From assembly GCF_900113375.1 (NCBI RefSeq), contig NZ_FOPC01000004.1, positions 1 through 64,000 of the forward strand: a stretch of 64,000 bases of DNA, given 5' to 3'. This stretch comes from Algoriphagus hitonicola (lineage in GTDB: Bacteria > Bacteroidota > Bacteroidia > Cytophagales > Cyclobacteriaceae). Under the pieces are notes generated by a model, which was not told the DNA's origin, did not search any database, and worked only from the letters and a program-made list of their open reading frames with translations. Positions 7,473 through 16,842 of this stretch are shown one piece after another (within the stretch, counting starts at the first letter, position 1; every line of letters begins with the position of its first letter). The position numbers and the translations under genes are program-made.

Positions 7473-9107
7473 ATGAATCTTCCCATCCTACTCACATTTT
7501 CAGCTGTAGTTTTATTCTTGGCCTATAAGTATTATGGTTCATTGGTTTACAAGAAATTTGGACTTTCGGACAAAAATCCGGCTCCTTCTCACACCCTGAG
7601 AGACGGAGTGGATTATGAACCGAGTAAACCGATCGTGGTTTTAGGTCATCATTTCGCCTCTATTGCTGGCGCTGGACCGATCGTCGGGCCGATTATCGCG
7701 GTTACTTTTGGATGGATTCCAGCCGTAATTTGGATTCTTGTTGGCGGAATATTTTTTGGGGCAGTACATGATTTGGGAAGTATGGCCGCATCACTCCGGA
7801 CAGAGGGAAAGTCAATCGGTGTGATCATCAGAAATCAAATCGGACTTCGGGGAAAGCAGTTATTTATCATATTTAGTTTTTCTACATTGATTCTGGTAAT
7901 CGGGGTTTTTGCAGATATTATCGCCAAAACTTTTGTCAGCAATCCGGGAGTGGCCTCAGCCTCAATTTTATTTATTTTCTTGGCAATAGGATTCGGGATT
8001 GTCAATAAGCTCGTCGGCAGCAGAAAAACAGCATTTATCCTCATCAGCATTATTGGTGTCATTTTGATGTACTATTTTGTGTACTTGGGAATGCAAATTC
8101 CTTTTGCGCTGGATTATCGCATTTGGATTTTACTCTTACTTGCCTATGCATTTTTAGCCTCGGTGACCCCAGTCAGCATGCTTCTTCAACCTAGGGATTA
8201 TCTCAATAGCTTTTTGCTCTATGGAATGATGATCGCTGCGATATTGGGAGTTTTTGTCGCCAATCCTGAAATCAAAATGGGAAATGAAATCAGTCTTTCC
8301 TCCGAAAATTTAGGCTATATTTTCCCAGTACTTTTCGTGACTATCGCCTGCGGAGCAATCAGTGGTTTTCATTCTTTGGTCGCATCCGGTACAACTTCCA
8401 AGCAGCTGGACAAAGAATCCGATGCCAAAATCGTCGGTTTTGGGGGAATGCTGATCGAGTCTTTCTTGGCGATTATTTCGGTTGGTGCAGTAGTAGTGCT
8501 GACAAGAGGCGAATACCTCGAGCGATTAGGGGTAGAAGGCCCGGTGGCTCTTTTTTCGACAGGGCTAGGAGGAATGATTGCGACCTTGGGGGTTTCTGAG
8601 CAGTTTGCGGTTAGTTTTGTTGCCCTGACCGTTTCGGCATTCGCATTGACCACCTTGGATACTTGCACGAGATTGGCACGTTTTACCGTTCAGGAGTATT
8701 TTGAGGATGTTCCCCAGCCTTCGGCCAAATTCATTTCAAAAAACCGATATGTATCTACCGGTTTGGTCATCATCTTTTCGATATTGCTATTAGCCTCTGG
8801 AGAATTCACCACACTTTGGCCGATCTTCGGTTCTGCCAATCAGCTGCTAGCTGCCCTTGCCCTTTTGACGATTGCCGTTTGGATGATTCGGAAAAAAGAA
8901 AATGCGCTTTTTGTGACGATCCCCATGTTCTTCATGTTTACGGTCACCTTGGCTTCTTTAGGACTTTTTGCTTGGAAAAATTTTCAGGATCAAGTGTATG
9001 TATTGTCCATTATTGCAGCTTTGTTATTTGGATTGGCGATAGCCCTTATGATCTTAGCCACCAAAAGCATCAAAAAAGAAATCAAAGAGCCCGCAAAGGC
9101 TCTTTGA
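7473..9107 (+). CDS. cstA: carbon starvation protein A family transporter
   Basis: Polytopic inner-membrane protein of the CstA family, which imports peptides and/or pyruvate in other bacteria. Diagnostic stretches are SKPIVVLGHHFASIAGAGP, HDLGSMAASLRTEGKSIG, FHSLVASGTTSKQLDKE and FGSANQLLAALALL. It has 544 residues and well over ten hydrophobic segments, shorter than E. coli CstA (701). The start at 7473 gives a first membrane helix straight after MNLP. It is monocistronic, flanked by divergent accD and convergent downstream genes. A possible -7 box (TATTTTTG, 7412-7419) is about 50 nt upstream. The substrate cannot be read from sequence. Confidence 0.93.
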   Translation: MNLPILLTFSAVVLFLAYKYYGSLVYKKFGLSDKNPAPSHTLRDGVDYEPSKPIVVLGHHFASIAGAGPIVGPIIAVTFGWIPAVIWILVGGIFFGAVHDLGSMAASLRTEGKSIGVIIRNQIGLRGKQLFIIFSFSTLILVIGVFADIIAKTFVSNPGVASASILFIFLAIGFGIVNKLVGSRKTAFILISIIGVILMYYFVYLGMQIPFALDYRIWILLLLAYAFLASVTPVSMLLQPRDYLNSFLLYGMMIAAILGVFVANPEIKMGNEISLSSENLGYIFPVLFVTIACGAISGFHSLVASGTTSKQLDKESDAKIVGFGGMLIESFLAIISVGAVVVLTRGEYLERLGVEGPVALFSTGLGGMIATLGVSEQFAVSFVALTVSAFALTTLDTCTRLARFTVQEYFEDVPQPSAKFISKNRYVSTGLVIIFSILLLASGEFTTLWPIFGSANQLLAALALLTIAVWMIRKKENALFVTIPMFFMFTVTLASLGLFAWKNFQDQVYVLSIIAALLFGLAIALMILATKSIKKEIKEPAKAL

Positions 9108-9108
9108 T
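9081..9108. terminator. terminator overlapping the cstA stop codon
   Basis: ATCAAAGAGCC (9081-9091), loop CGCAAA, GGCTCTTTGAT (9098-9108): an 11-bp perfect stem whose right arm contains the cstA stop codon (9105-9107). It separates cstA from the convergent gene ending at 9121 and could act in both directions, although the T-runs are short. Confidence 0.65.
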
Positions 9109-9120
9109 TTCAATTCATAT

Positions 9121-10671
9121 TTAATCGGCACCGTCGATTTTTGCTTTATCAATGGAGTACTGAGCTACATTGATCCCCTGATTAGTTCCGACATAGGCAT
9201 CAAAAGTCCAGTGAATACCACCATAAACTCTAGATATGGCAGCTTCTTCTGCCCATTCCCTAACTTGATTGGCCTCTTGAGGAAAAATATAAGCCAAAAC
9301 CTCTGCACCGGCTGCCGAAAATGCAGAATGCCCGGAGGTATAGGATGGGAAATTGGGAGTACCGGCGATAGTTTCAAATCCTTCAATCAATTGAATAGGA
9401 CGCGGATAATGATAGTAATATTTTGCATCCCAGCAACTAATCCCAGCATCCATGATCGCCATGTTCATATATGCCAAAGTCCTTGCTGATCTTAGGGTAT
9501 TCAATTTATACTTCACTATAAACCGATTGGCAAAATCATTCCAATGTCCGGGAGGAGTATAGGTGCCTAATCCATCCTGCCAAAAATTGGCAATCCGTCT
9601 GCGTTCAACAGTTCGATTTGCTGCATATTCTTCAAGCAGCCGAACATCCTCCAGGTATTCGGGAGAATTAGGTGCTGGAGGAACTGGCGGGCGAGTTGCC
9701 TCCACGTTGGGGACATTCCACATGGTCACTTGACCAAATAATGGAGTCAGACCTACCGGACGCCGGGGCACTTCCAAATTTTCCCATTTCCATCCAAATC
9801 TTTCAAAAGCGGCATTTTCCAATGAATCCGACACGGATTTAGGAGTCTGGGCATTTTTCATACCGTCGCTACTGGCTCGCTGGAGGGCTACCGCTGCGAT
9901 CTCTTTACCAATAATAACCCCTGCATCCACATCACTTTTCACATGTTCGCCAGAAAGCATAAGAGCTTGAAGATGATCCTGCTCGAGATTTTCCAAGTAT
10001 TCCGCTTCCAATGGAAACATCGCTTTCAAAACCGCTACTGATGCTGCCGCTACGACAGCTCCATCTGACGGGTAAGAAGGAAGCGGGTTGGGTGCAAACT
10101 CATGTGGGATGGATTCATCGACCAAATACGGCGCCTCTCTATCAAAAGTAAATTTGTAATGCCAGGCGGTGATCATTCCGTCGAATTGCGCAACTGACAG
10201 GTAAGCTAGTGCTCTACTGGCATAAGGGGGATGCGCAAAAGGAAAGGCAGGCGGACCTGCTGGATTTGCGGGATTGGGCAGGGTGTAGGTCCCATCCTCA
10301 TTGGGTCCCGGAATCAGATTATACTTGGCGATCAGTTCCAAGGCGATTTCATTCCATCTCACTACCGGGTTGTTTGTCCATCGATGGACGGCTTGTTTAT
10401 CTGCCTCGCTTGCCTGAGACAAAATCTCCTTCAGTTCTGCTAATTCGGCCTGATAGGAATCCGAATCCACGGGCGAGGGTGCTGAGATTTCGATGGCAGC
10501 ACCGTTCTCCACCAAAACCGGCTTCCAGTTTCCGCCATCCTCATCTATGGACGAGAAGGTATAGTTTTCAAAGGCCAGTTCGGTGGGTAGATCTTTCATA
10601 CAGGAATAAAAAATTCCCGCTAGAACGAGTAATAGTATTGATTTTTTCATGTGTTTATAATTGTTTTTCAA
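9121..10671 (-). CDS. PAP2-superfamily / vanadium haloperoxidase-like lipoprotein
   Basis: A lipoprotein signal (hydrophobic stretch ending FYSC, Cys24) precedes a large helical domain. The C-terminal half carries all three phosphate/vanadate-binding motifs: KYYYHYPRP (417-425), PSYTSGHSA (442-450) and SRVYGGIHWTFD (480-491). The N-terminal half contains a degenerate echo, HYKFTFDREAP (171-181) and PSYPSDGAV (198-206), matching the two-bundle architecture of vanadium haloperoxidases. It could be a phosphatase or a haloperoxidase; sequence alone does not decide. A start seven codons later (10650, MKKSILLL) would give a more usual signal peptide. It is the last of three minus-strand genes and follows two outer-membrane barrels. 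Confidence 0.85.
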   Translation of the reverse strand: MKNNYKHMKKSILLLVLAGIFYSCMKDLPTELAFENYTFSSIDEDGGNWKPVLVENGAAIEISAPSPVDSDSYQAELAELKEILSQASEADKQAVHRWTNNPVVRWNEIALELIAKYNLIPGPNEDGTYTLPNPANPAGPPAFPFAHPPYASRALAYLSVAQFDGMITAWHYKFTFDREAPYLVDESIPHEFAPNPLPSYPSDGAVVAAASVAVLKAMFPLEAEYLENLEQDHLQALMLSGEHVKSDVDAGVIIGKEIAAVALQRASSDGMKNAQTPKSVSDSLENAAFERFGWKWENLEVPRRPVGLTPLFGQVTMWNVPNVEATRPPVPPAPNSPEYLEDVRLLEEYAANRTVERRRIANFWQDGLGTYTPPGHWNDFANRFIVKYKLNTLRSARTLAYMNMAIMDAGISCWDAKYYYHYPRPIQLIEGFETIAGTPNFPSYTSGHSAFSAAGAEVLAYIFPQEANQVREWAEEAAISRVYGGIHWTFDAYVGTNQGINVAQYSIDKAKIDGAD

Positions 10672-10763
10672 AGGTCACATAGCCCGCCCCGATCTCTCGG
10701 GGGAATCTCGCAATGATAATCATCCCACTGTGTGTCGCCTTCGACATGCTCGATTTCATGCGT

Positions 10764-11735
10764 TTAGTTTTTTATTCCGAATTGATAAGTGACTCCCAAG
10801 CCCCAGGTTGACATTTCAGGCATATTTCTTCCCTCGATGACCTGATTCCAGTAGCCTAAAACTCCAAATCCATTAATTTTCGGGAAATAGTAATGAGCAA
10901 ATCCCCCCAATCGCATAAAGTCTACCTTATTGGTAGGCTGGGGTGCATTGTAGGCCCTGATATCATCTCCGGAAACTGAATTTTGGGTTGAAAGTGTGGC
11001 TTCTACTCTCAGGGAATTTTGCCAAAACCATTTTCCGGCAGTGAGGTCAAAATTGATCGAATTGGGCACATCCATCCAAGGGGTGAAGTAACTCCCATTG
11101 TTGTAGTAATATTCTCTCTCTGCCTTAGTATATCCTTTCCATAAATAACCTGCGAGAGCTCGACCATAGAAACCACTTAGTAGTTGATAATGACCCAGAA
11201 TTCTCCAGGCAAATTGTGGAGTTTTCAATCCCAAACTGTAGGGTTGGTAATCGGACAAATAATTAGAGGCCGGGACAGAAAACATTGCTGATGCCAAAAG
11301 ACTTAGCTGATGTTTTTCGGTTTTTTTATCCAAAATCTGATATTTAAATCCTGTCGAAAGATCCTGTAGACCTGAGGTTCCGGCAAACTTTCCCCCATTA
11401 GGAATAGTAGAATTGGTCTGGACAAAAGGCAAGCCCAAATACATGTCCAATTTATCCGTAATACCATAAGCAGCCATGACCAAGGCAGACCTACGCTGCA
11501 CCGTAGCAATCGTGCCGTTTTTCCTTAATACTTCGCCCTCCCAATACTGATCAAATCTTCCAAATTCATAATTTACCAGGATACATAAGTCCTGTTTTGG
11601 CATCATCAATTCATCAAGAGGTGTCTGTCCATTGGATTCTATGGAGATCAAGTGGAAGCAGCAGAGAAAAACTAATGGAATCAATTTTCTATTTTCTAGC
11701 ATAATTTTTCTGTTCAATAGGTTCATCTTCCTCAT
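10764..11735 (-). CDS. predicted outer-membrane beta-barrel protein
   Basis: A signal peptide (hydrophobic LIPLVFLCCFHLISI, cleavage near SNGQ) is followed by alternating amphipathic strands rich in Tyr, Phe and Gly, ending with an aromatic-rich strand (WGLGVTYQFGIKN) as in outer-membrane barrels. Pieces such as YGITDKLDMYLGLPFVQT and GLQDLSTGFKYQ resemble the MetA/phenol-degradation type transporter barrels. The start overlaps the upstream gene's stop (TAATG). An internal Met at codon 12 gives the better signal peptide and may be the true start. The substrate is unknown. It is probably co-transcribed with its neighbours. Confidence 0.65.
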   Translation of the reverse strand: MRKMNLLNRKIMLENRKLIPLVFLCCFHLISIESNGQTPLDELMMPKQDLCILVNYEFGRFDQYWEGEVLRKNGTIATVQRRSALVMAAYGITDKLDMYLGLPFVQTNSTIPNGGKFAGTSGLQDLSTGFKYQILDKKTEKHQLSLLASAMFSVPASNYLSDYQPYSLGLKTPQFAWRILGHYQLLSGFYGRALAGYLWKGYTKAEREYYYNNGSYFTPWMDVPNSINFDLTAGKWFWQNSLRVEATLSTQNSVSGDDIRAYNAPQPTNKVDFMRLGGFAHYYFPKINGFGVLGYWNQVIEGRNMPEMSTWGLGVTYQFGIKN

Positions 11736-12844
11736 TATAATGAGTTAAAAATCTCAGGAGCTTTTTTTGGAATCCTCCAAGCCAAGGAGAAATTGACCAA
11801 ATAATCAGCAAAAGCCGCATCTCCATGGACCACATCTCCAGGACTGCTGTCTGCGATGTCGGTCAGACTTTGGGTCCGGTTACGAACCAAAGCAACAGGG
11901 ACATTTACTGTAGCGGTGACATTTCCCAGCATATAGCTGACTCCCGGCTCCACTGAAATCACATAGCCTGGACGTCTAAACCCATCGCTTTCGCCCAAAA
12001 TATCACGAACGGGTACTCCCTCAGCCCGGCCCCCCAGGATAATACCCAACCCATGTACGGATTTGATCCCATAAAATACTCCTCCTCTCAAGGCAAATTG
12101 ATCCGGGACACTCATGATGGCTTCACTCTGTCGGCTCCGGTTCGTTGGAGTTCCATTCACGTTTCTCGGATTGAATAAGTAAAACCCACTGTAATAGCCA
12201 TAAAGTCCCTGATTCAACTCCCAGATTCCCTGTGTATCCACTATCAATCCCAGACCTCCATCTCCTAATTGAATGGATTGGTCCACCGTACGTAGCTCAG
12301 AGTTTCCATTGGGTCCGACGTTGTAAAAGGTACTCTTGGCGGCATAATCACCGGTAGGCAATTTGAGTCCTAGTCCCAAAGCCATGTTTCCTTTTCGGGG
12401 TTTTTCATCCGAAAAAAGCCAATATCCCCCTCCGATTCGCATATCTGCTAATCCTTGGGAGTAGGTTTTGTGTCTGGATTCCCGACCATGCTCATACAGT
12501 GAGGAGCGCTCATTGTAGGCATAAGGCAGGGATATCAATCCATAAAATCGATCAGTAAAAGCATAACTCACATTCAGGTCCACTCCATGGGACCAGTTGA
12601 TTACCTCGGTGTTATTTTCGATCCGACTGGGTTCTTCGTGAGTACCTCGAAAGTGCCGAAAACTCCTGAAATAGCGGTAATTCAGGCTTAAGTTCCAGTC
12701 GCCTGCGGCTTGAAAATTACCCTGTCCGACCGCATTGCCTATGCCGGAAAATTGCCGGATAGCGACGCAGCCTTGACCAAAGCTAAAATAAGGGTGCAGG
12801 AACAGTCCTGTCCCTAGAATTAGGACTAGTAATATTTTTTTCAT
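11735..12844 (-). CDS. predicted outer-membrane barrel, MetA-pathway transporter-like
   Basis: A signal peptide (residues 1-23, ending FSFGQ) precedes a barrel. The segment MALGLGLKLPTGDYAAK with GDGGLGLIVD downstream is typical of the 'MetA-pathway of phenol degradation' outer-membrane family. VSYAFTDRFYGLISLPYAY and the many alternating strands also support a barrel. A cysteine lies three residues after the predicted cleavage site (QGCVAIRQFSG). It is the first gene of a three-gene set with another barrel and the PAP2-like lipoprotein, suggesting an envelope function that remains undefined. Confidence 0.7.
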   Translation of the reverse strand: MKKILLVLILGTGLFLHPYFSFGQGCVAIRQFSGIGNAVGQGNFQAAGDWNLSLNYRYFRSFRHFRGTHEEPSRIENNTEVINWSHGVDLNVSYAFTDRFYGLISLPYAYNERSSLYEHGRESRHKTYSQGLADMRIGGGYWLFSDEKPRKGNMALGLGLKLPTGDYAAKSTFYNVGPNGNSELRTVDQSIQLGDGGLGLIVDTQGIWELNQGLYGYYSGFYLFNPRNVNGTPTNRSRQSEAIMSVPDQFALRGGVFYGIKSVHGLGIILGGRAEGVPVRDILGESDGFRRPGYVISVEPGVSYMLGNVTATVNVPVALVRNRTQSLTDIADSSPGDVVHGDAAFADYLVNFSLAWRIPKKAPEIFNSL

Positions 12845-13100
12845 CTTGTATTAGCGTATAAGTTTTGAGAAAATCTCCTACGCTTCAAACCCATCCCATT
12901 GATGAAATCAGACAGATATAATTTCCCCTAAAGCATGGAGAAAATATTTTGCCTGGGCTGACCGAAATGGGAGAGCATTTAAAGCTGAGGAGAATAAATA
13001 AGTCAGTGGTCAGCATTGGACCCACTGATTTTGGGCAGGAACAGCCGTTCCATTCTGTTTCAAGCCAAAGGTGAAACAGAAAAATTGACCCAAGAAAACC

Positions 13101-13709
13101 TTAGCTAAGCTGTGGAGGCGGTGAGTCTAATTGAAAAAAAGGACTCTTATAAGCTGAAAAAATAAACCCTTGATGTGTTAATTCCGGTGCTAGTCTGAAA
13201 GTCTGGAAATCCAAAAATTCTAGTTCCAGGTAATCTTTTACAAATATTTTTAGCTGATTGGAGCTTTGATTGTCTCCGGGAAATTCACGTTCGGCCAAGG
13301 CTGAAACCCATTTCATTACCGTTGACTCCAAGGTTTGGCGGGCTGTATCTGGTACATAAACGATCTGAAGGGTATCACTCTGATACCGTTGCTTGATCGC
13401 CCGATAATAATTTCCGTTCTTTTCAAATCGGGTATTGGTTAATTGAAAATCTTCCTGATCAGCCATGTAAGGCGCACTCAAGGGAATTTCCATCAACTGC
13501 TCTTCCAATCCTGACAGCTCCTGTCCGTAGATCTTATCCTGCCAATTGGTCTCCAATTGATATTTTTGGGAAAAGTAGAATAGATAATACCCAAAATGAT
13601 AGCTCATAAAGCAAAGAAGGAGCGCTATGGGTAAGACTTTTTTCAAAAGAAAATAAATTAACTGCCTAAATCCGAATTCACTAAAATTTATTATCGGAAA
13701 GTAACTCAA
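13101..13709 (-). CDS. unknown single-pass membrane protein
   Basis: The 202-residue protein has one membrane helix (about residues 23-45, VLPIALLLCFMSYHFGYYLFYF) and a soluble C-terminal part of about 155 residues with no motif I recognise, ending in a Pro-rich tail (SPPPQLS). Its start lies inside the end of the preceding 68-codon membrane-protein gene (29-nt overlap in another frame), so the two are probably translated together. The soluble part is likely periplasmic, judged only from its composition. Confidence 0.6.
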   Translation of the reverse strand: MSYFPIINFSEFGFRQLIYFLLKKVLPIALLLCFMSYHFGYYLFYFSQKYQLETNWQDKIYGQELSGLEEQLMEIPLSAPYMADQEDFQLTNTRFEKNGNYYRAIKQRYQSDTLQIVYVPDTARQTLESTVMKWVSALAEREFPGDNQSSNQLKIFVKDYLELEFLDFQTFRLAPELTHQGFIFSAYKSPFFQLDSPPPQLS

Positions 13710-13887
13710 TGATAAAATAAATTCCTAAAAAAATCAAAAAAGACGAGCCATAAATTTTGATAACCTTAAGTCGATTCATTCGGTCCAAAAACCATAAAAC
13801 CAAGACAGGTCTAATCAATCCAGCCAAAAGTAATAAAAAGCTGAAACAAGCTAACAACAACAAAACAAGAGAGACCGCTTCCAGCAT
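13681..13887 (-). CDS. small two-helix membrane protein
   Basis: A 68-residue protein with two hydrophobic helices (about 5-31 and 47-64) joined by a basic loop, FLDRMNRLKVIKIYG. I do not recognise the family, although small proteins with a similar GLIRPVLVLWF...NR.KV pattern occur in Bacteroidota. It lies after the infB terminator and overlaps the next gene by 29 nt, so the pair forms a separate transcription unit. Confidence 0.65.
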   Translation of the reverse strand: MLEAVSLVLLLLACFSFLLLLAGLIRPVLVLWFLDRMNRLKVIKIYGSSFLIFLGIYFIIELLSDNKF

Positions 13888-13899
13888 ATTTCAAAACTA

Positions 13900-13929
13900 A
13901 AAAAGGAACGACTTTCGCCGTTCCTTTTT
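13900..13929 (-). terminator. terminator of the rimP-nusA-infB operon
   Basis: AAAAAGGAACG (13900-13910), 8-nt loop, CGTTCCTTTTT (13919-13929): an 11-bp perfect stem ending in T5 on both strands. It lies 20 nt after the infB stop codon. Confidence 0.88.
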
Positions 13930-13948
13930 CTCAAAATTTATTCAAACT

Positions 13949-16786
13949 TTATTTTTTACGTTTGATTTCCTTCATCTCATAACCTTCGATGGTATCGTCT
14001 ACTTCGATGTTATTGAAGTTCTTGATCGAAATACCACATTCGTAACCGGCCTTCACCTCTGCTACATCATCCTTGAATCGCTTCAACTGATCGATTTCAC
14101 CGTCATGAATGACAATTCCGTCCCGAATGACACGGATTTTATTCTTTCTGGTAATGAATCCATCGGTCACATAAGAACCTGCCACTGTTCCCACCTTGGA
14201 GATTTTGAATACTTCACGTACTTGGATATTTCCAGTGATGACTTCTTCAAATTCAGGTTCAAGCATCCCTTCGATGGCATCCTTGATTTGATTGATCGCA
14301 TCATAGATAATCGAATAATGGCGGATCTCAATCTCTTCCTGCTCGGCCACCTTTTTGGCATTAGAAGAAGGTCGAACCTGGAATCCAATGATAATCGCAT
14401 CTGACGCCGAGGCCAAAAGCACATCAGATTCTGAAATCTGACCGACACCTTTGTGAATGATATTTACTTTAACCTCATCTTTAGAAAGCTTGAGTAAAGA
14501 ATCCGAAAGGGCTTCGACCGAACCGTCCACGTCACCTTTGATGATGATATTGAGTTCTTTGAAGCTTCCGATCGCCAAACGTCTTCCGATTTCATCAAGC
14601 GTAATGTGCTTCTTGGTTCGAAGACTTTGCTCACGCTGAATCTGTTCTCGGGAGTTGGCAATCTCTCTCGCCTCTCGCTCGGAATCATAGACCTTAAAGG
14701 TATCTCCGGCCTGAGGTGCACCACTCAATCCCAGTACTTGTACCGGAGTCGATGGGCCTGCTTCTTTTACCTTTTTGCCTTTGTGATCAAACATGGCTTT
14801 CACTCGACCATGATGCTGTCCGGCTAGGATGATATCTCCGATTTGAAGGGTACCAGCCTGAACCATGATGGTCGTGACATATCCTCTTCCTTTATCCAGA
14901 GATGCTTCAATTACGGTACCTACCGCATTTTTATCCGGATTGGCTTTTAATTCGAGAATTTCTGACTCAAGGAGTACTTTTTCAAGTAAATCTTCTACGC
15001 CCTGACCCGTTTTGGCCGAAATGTCCTGAGATTGGTATTTACCACCCCACTCTTCGACCAGCAAGTTCATATTTGCCAATTCCTCTTTGATTTTGTGAGG
15101 ATTTGCATTGGGCTTGTCCACTTTATTGATTGCGAAAATCATCGGGACCCCTGCAACTTGGGCGTGATTGATTGCCTCTTTGGTTTGAGGCATGATATTA
15201 TCGTCTGCGGCGATTACAATAATTGCCACATCCGTGATTTTGGCTCCCCTAGCACGCATGGCCGTAAAGGCTTCGTGACCCGGTGTATCCAAAAATGCAA
15301 TTTTATGCCCGGTTTTTGTCATCACGTCATAAGCTCCGATGTGCTGGGTAATTCCCCCGGCTTCATCCTCGGTGACTTTTGACATCCGGATATAATCCAA
15401 AAGGGATGTTTTACCGTGATCGACGTGACCCATGATGGTGACGATTGGGGCTCTTTCTACCAAATCCTCTGCCTCATCAGTTTCTACCTCGGCAATTTCA
15501 TCCTCAATCGACTTGGTGAATTCGACATCATAACCAAATTCATCAGCTATAATGGTGATCGCTTCCGCATCCAAGCGCTGATTGATCGACACAAACATGC
15601 CCAAAGACATGCAAGTCGAAATAATCTGATTGACAGAAACGTCAAGTAGCGCCGCGAGATCATTGGCAGAGATAAACTCTGTTACTTTTAAGATCTTGCT
15701 GTTGTCCTCGGTATGAGTGTCAGTTTCTCGCTCTCTGTCGGCTTTTTTATCCCGACGGCTTTTCCCTTTGCCTCCTCCGGGTTTATTTCCCTGAAGTCTA
15801 GCCAGCGTCTGTTTGATCTGATCCTGAATTTCTTTTTGGGTAGGCTCTGCCTTTTGGGTCCTGTTGGGATGGTTAGCCTTTTGAGGAGTCCTTGGAGGAC
15901 CACTTCTCTGTCCTTGATTTCTGTTTTGAGGACCTCCTCCTGCTTTGTCAATTCGTTTTCTCGGACGCTTTTTGTCTCGGTTTCGCTCATCGGAGGAAGC
16001 CACTGGTCCGCCTTTTTTCTTGCTTTTATCTACCGGCAATTCAATTTTACCCAAAACAGTCAATCCCTTAAGAGAATCTGCTTTGGCTGAAATCAACTGG
16101 GATTCCGGAGCTGTTCCTTTTGGGAGTTCAGGTTTCTTTTGTTCGACAGGTTTTACAGGCCCTTGTGTGGGCTTTTGATGCTGGGATTGCGCAGGTCTTT
16201 GCGCGGGCTGTTCAGGCTTTCTAGGTGCCTGAGGTGTTCTTTGTTCGGCGGGTTTTTGCGGTGCTTTTGGCTCATGGGCCTTCACAGGCGCAGCGGGTTT
16301 AGGAGCTGGAGGAGTAGGTTTCTTATTGAGATCGATTTTTCCCAATACTTTTATTCCTTCCAACTTGGGAGCTTCGGGCGCAACTTTCTCAGCCTCTTCC
16401 GCAGGAGCGGGAGGTGGGGTTGGCTTTTTCTCCTCTTTTTTCTCTTCTACCGGAGGGGGAGCAGGTTTTGGATCCTCCTTAGGTTGAGGTGCGGGAGCAG
16501 GCGCAGGTTCGGGCTCCGGAGCCTTTTCTGGCTTCGGCTCCGACTCTAGGGTCACCGTCTCGTGACGCTTCCCAATGGATAGATGGGATGCCTCCTCTTT
16601 TTCGAGCGCAGAGGATTTGAATTCCTTATTCAACATTTCTACCTGCTCCATGTTGATTTTGGAATTGGGATTATCCTGCACTTCAAAGCCCTTTTTAGCC
16701 AAACTCTCCACGATGGTTGCCGTTCCCACGTTGAGTTTTCTGGCTAAAGCGCCTAATCGCATCATTTTTTCTTCTGACATAAGCAA
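13949..16786 (-). CDS. infB: translation initiation factor IF-2
   Basis: IF-2 is the GTPase that brings initiator tRNA to the 30S subunit. The 945 residues comprise an N-terminal IF2N module ([17 protein letters not shown]), a long Pro/Ala/Lys/Glu-rich linker (about 75-340), a second IF2N-like helical module ([19 protein letters not shown]), and the GTPase domain with GHVDHGKTS (G1, near 452), [16 protein letters not shown] (G3) and NKVDKPNA (G4). The C-terminal domains end in EIKRKK. The linker makes it longer than E. coli IF-2 (890), as in other Bacteroidota. It is the third gene of rimP-nusA-infB, 56 bp after nusA, and a terminator follows. Confidence 0.97.
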   Translation of the reverse strand: MLMSEEKMMRLGALARKLNVGTATIVESLAKKGFEVQDNPNSKINMEQVEMLNKEFKSSALEKEEASHLSIGKRHETVTLESEPKPEKAPEPEPAPAPAPQPKEDPKPAPPPVEEKKEEKKPTPPPAPAEEAEKVAPEAPKLEGIKVLGKIDLNKKPTPPAPKPAAPVKAHEPKAPQKPAEQRTPQAPRKPEQPAQRPAQSQHQKPTQGPVKPVEQKKPELPKGTAPESQLISAKADSLKGLTVLGKIELPVDKSKKKGGPVASSDERNRDKKRPRKRIDKAGGGPQNRNQGQRSGPPRTPQKANHPNRTQKAEPTQKEIQDQIKQTLARLQGNKPGGGKGKSRRDKKADRERETDTHTEDNSKILKVTEFISANDLAALLDVSVNQIISTCMSLGMFVSINQRLDAEAITIIADEFGYDVEFTKSIEDEIAEVETDEAEDLVERAPIVTIMGHVDHGKTSLLDYIRMSKVTEDEAGGITQHIGAYDVMTKTGHKIAFLDTPGHEAFTAMRARGAKITDVAIIVIAADDNIMPQTKEAINHAQVAGVPMIFAINKVDKPNANPHKIKEELANMNLLVEEWGGKYQSQDISAKTGQGVEDLLEKVLLESEILELKANPDKNAVGTVIEASLDKGRGYVTTIMVQAGTLQIGDIILAGQHHGRVKAMFDHKGKKVKEAGPSTPVQVLGLSGAPQAGDTFKVYDSEREAREIANSREQIQREQSLRTKKHITLDEIGRRLAIGSFKELNIIIKGDVDGSVEALSDSLLKLSKDEVKVNIIHKGVGQISESDVLLASASDAIIIGFQVRPSSNAKKVAEQEEIEIRHYSIIYDAINQIKDAIEGMLEPEFEEVITGNIQVREVFKISKVGTVAGSYVTDGFITRKNKIRVIRDGIVIHDGEIDQLKRFKDDVAEVKAGYECGISIKNFNNIEVDDTIEGYEMKEIKRKK

Positions 16787-16842
16787 AAACCTCTTTCGAA
16801 ATCTTATTGTAAAATTGGGTATTTTAAAGGGCTTTCAAACCC

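Noticed and set aside
10687-10702. CCCCGA-TCTC-TCGGGG hairpin as terminator between the barrel gene and the PAP2-like gene
   Set aside because: A 6-bp GC-rich stem but without a T-run in the direction of transcription. The genes may simply be co-transcribed.
13003-13079. Hairpins TCAGTGG/CCACTGA and CTGTTTC/GAAACAG as terminators
   Set aside because: Stems of 7 bp with 11-12 nt loops and no proper T-run on either strand. They may be chance inverted repeats.
14105-16549. Several open frames on the plus strand opposite infB
   Set aside because: They are shadows of the infB coding strand, with composition reflecting its reversed Pro/Ala/Lys-rich linker, and have no recognisable domain.
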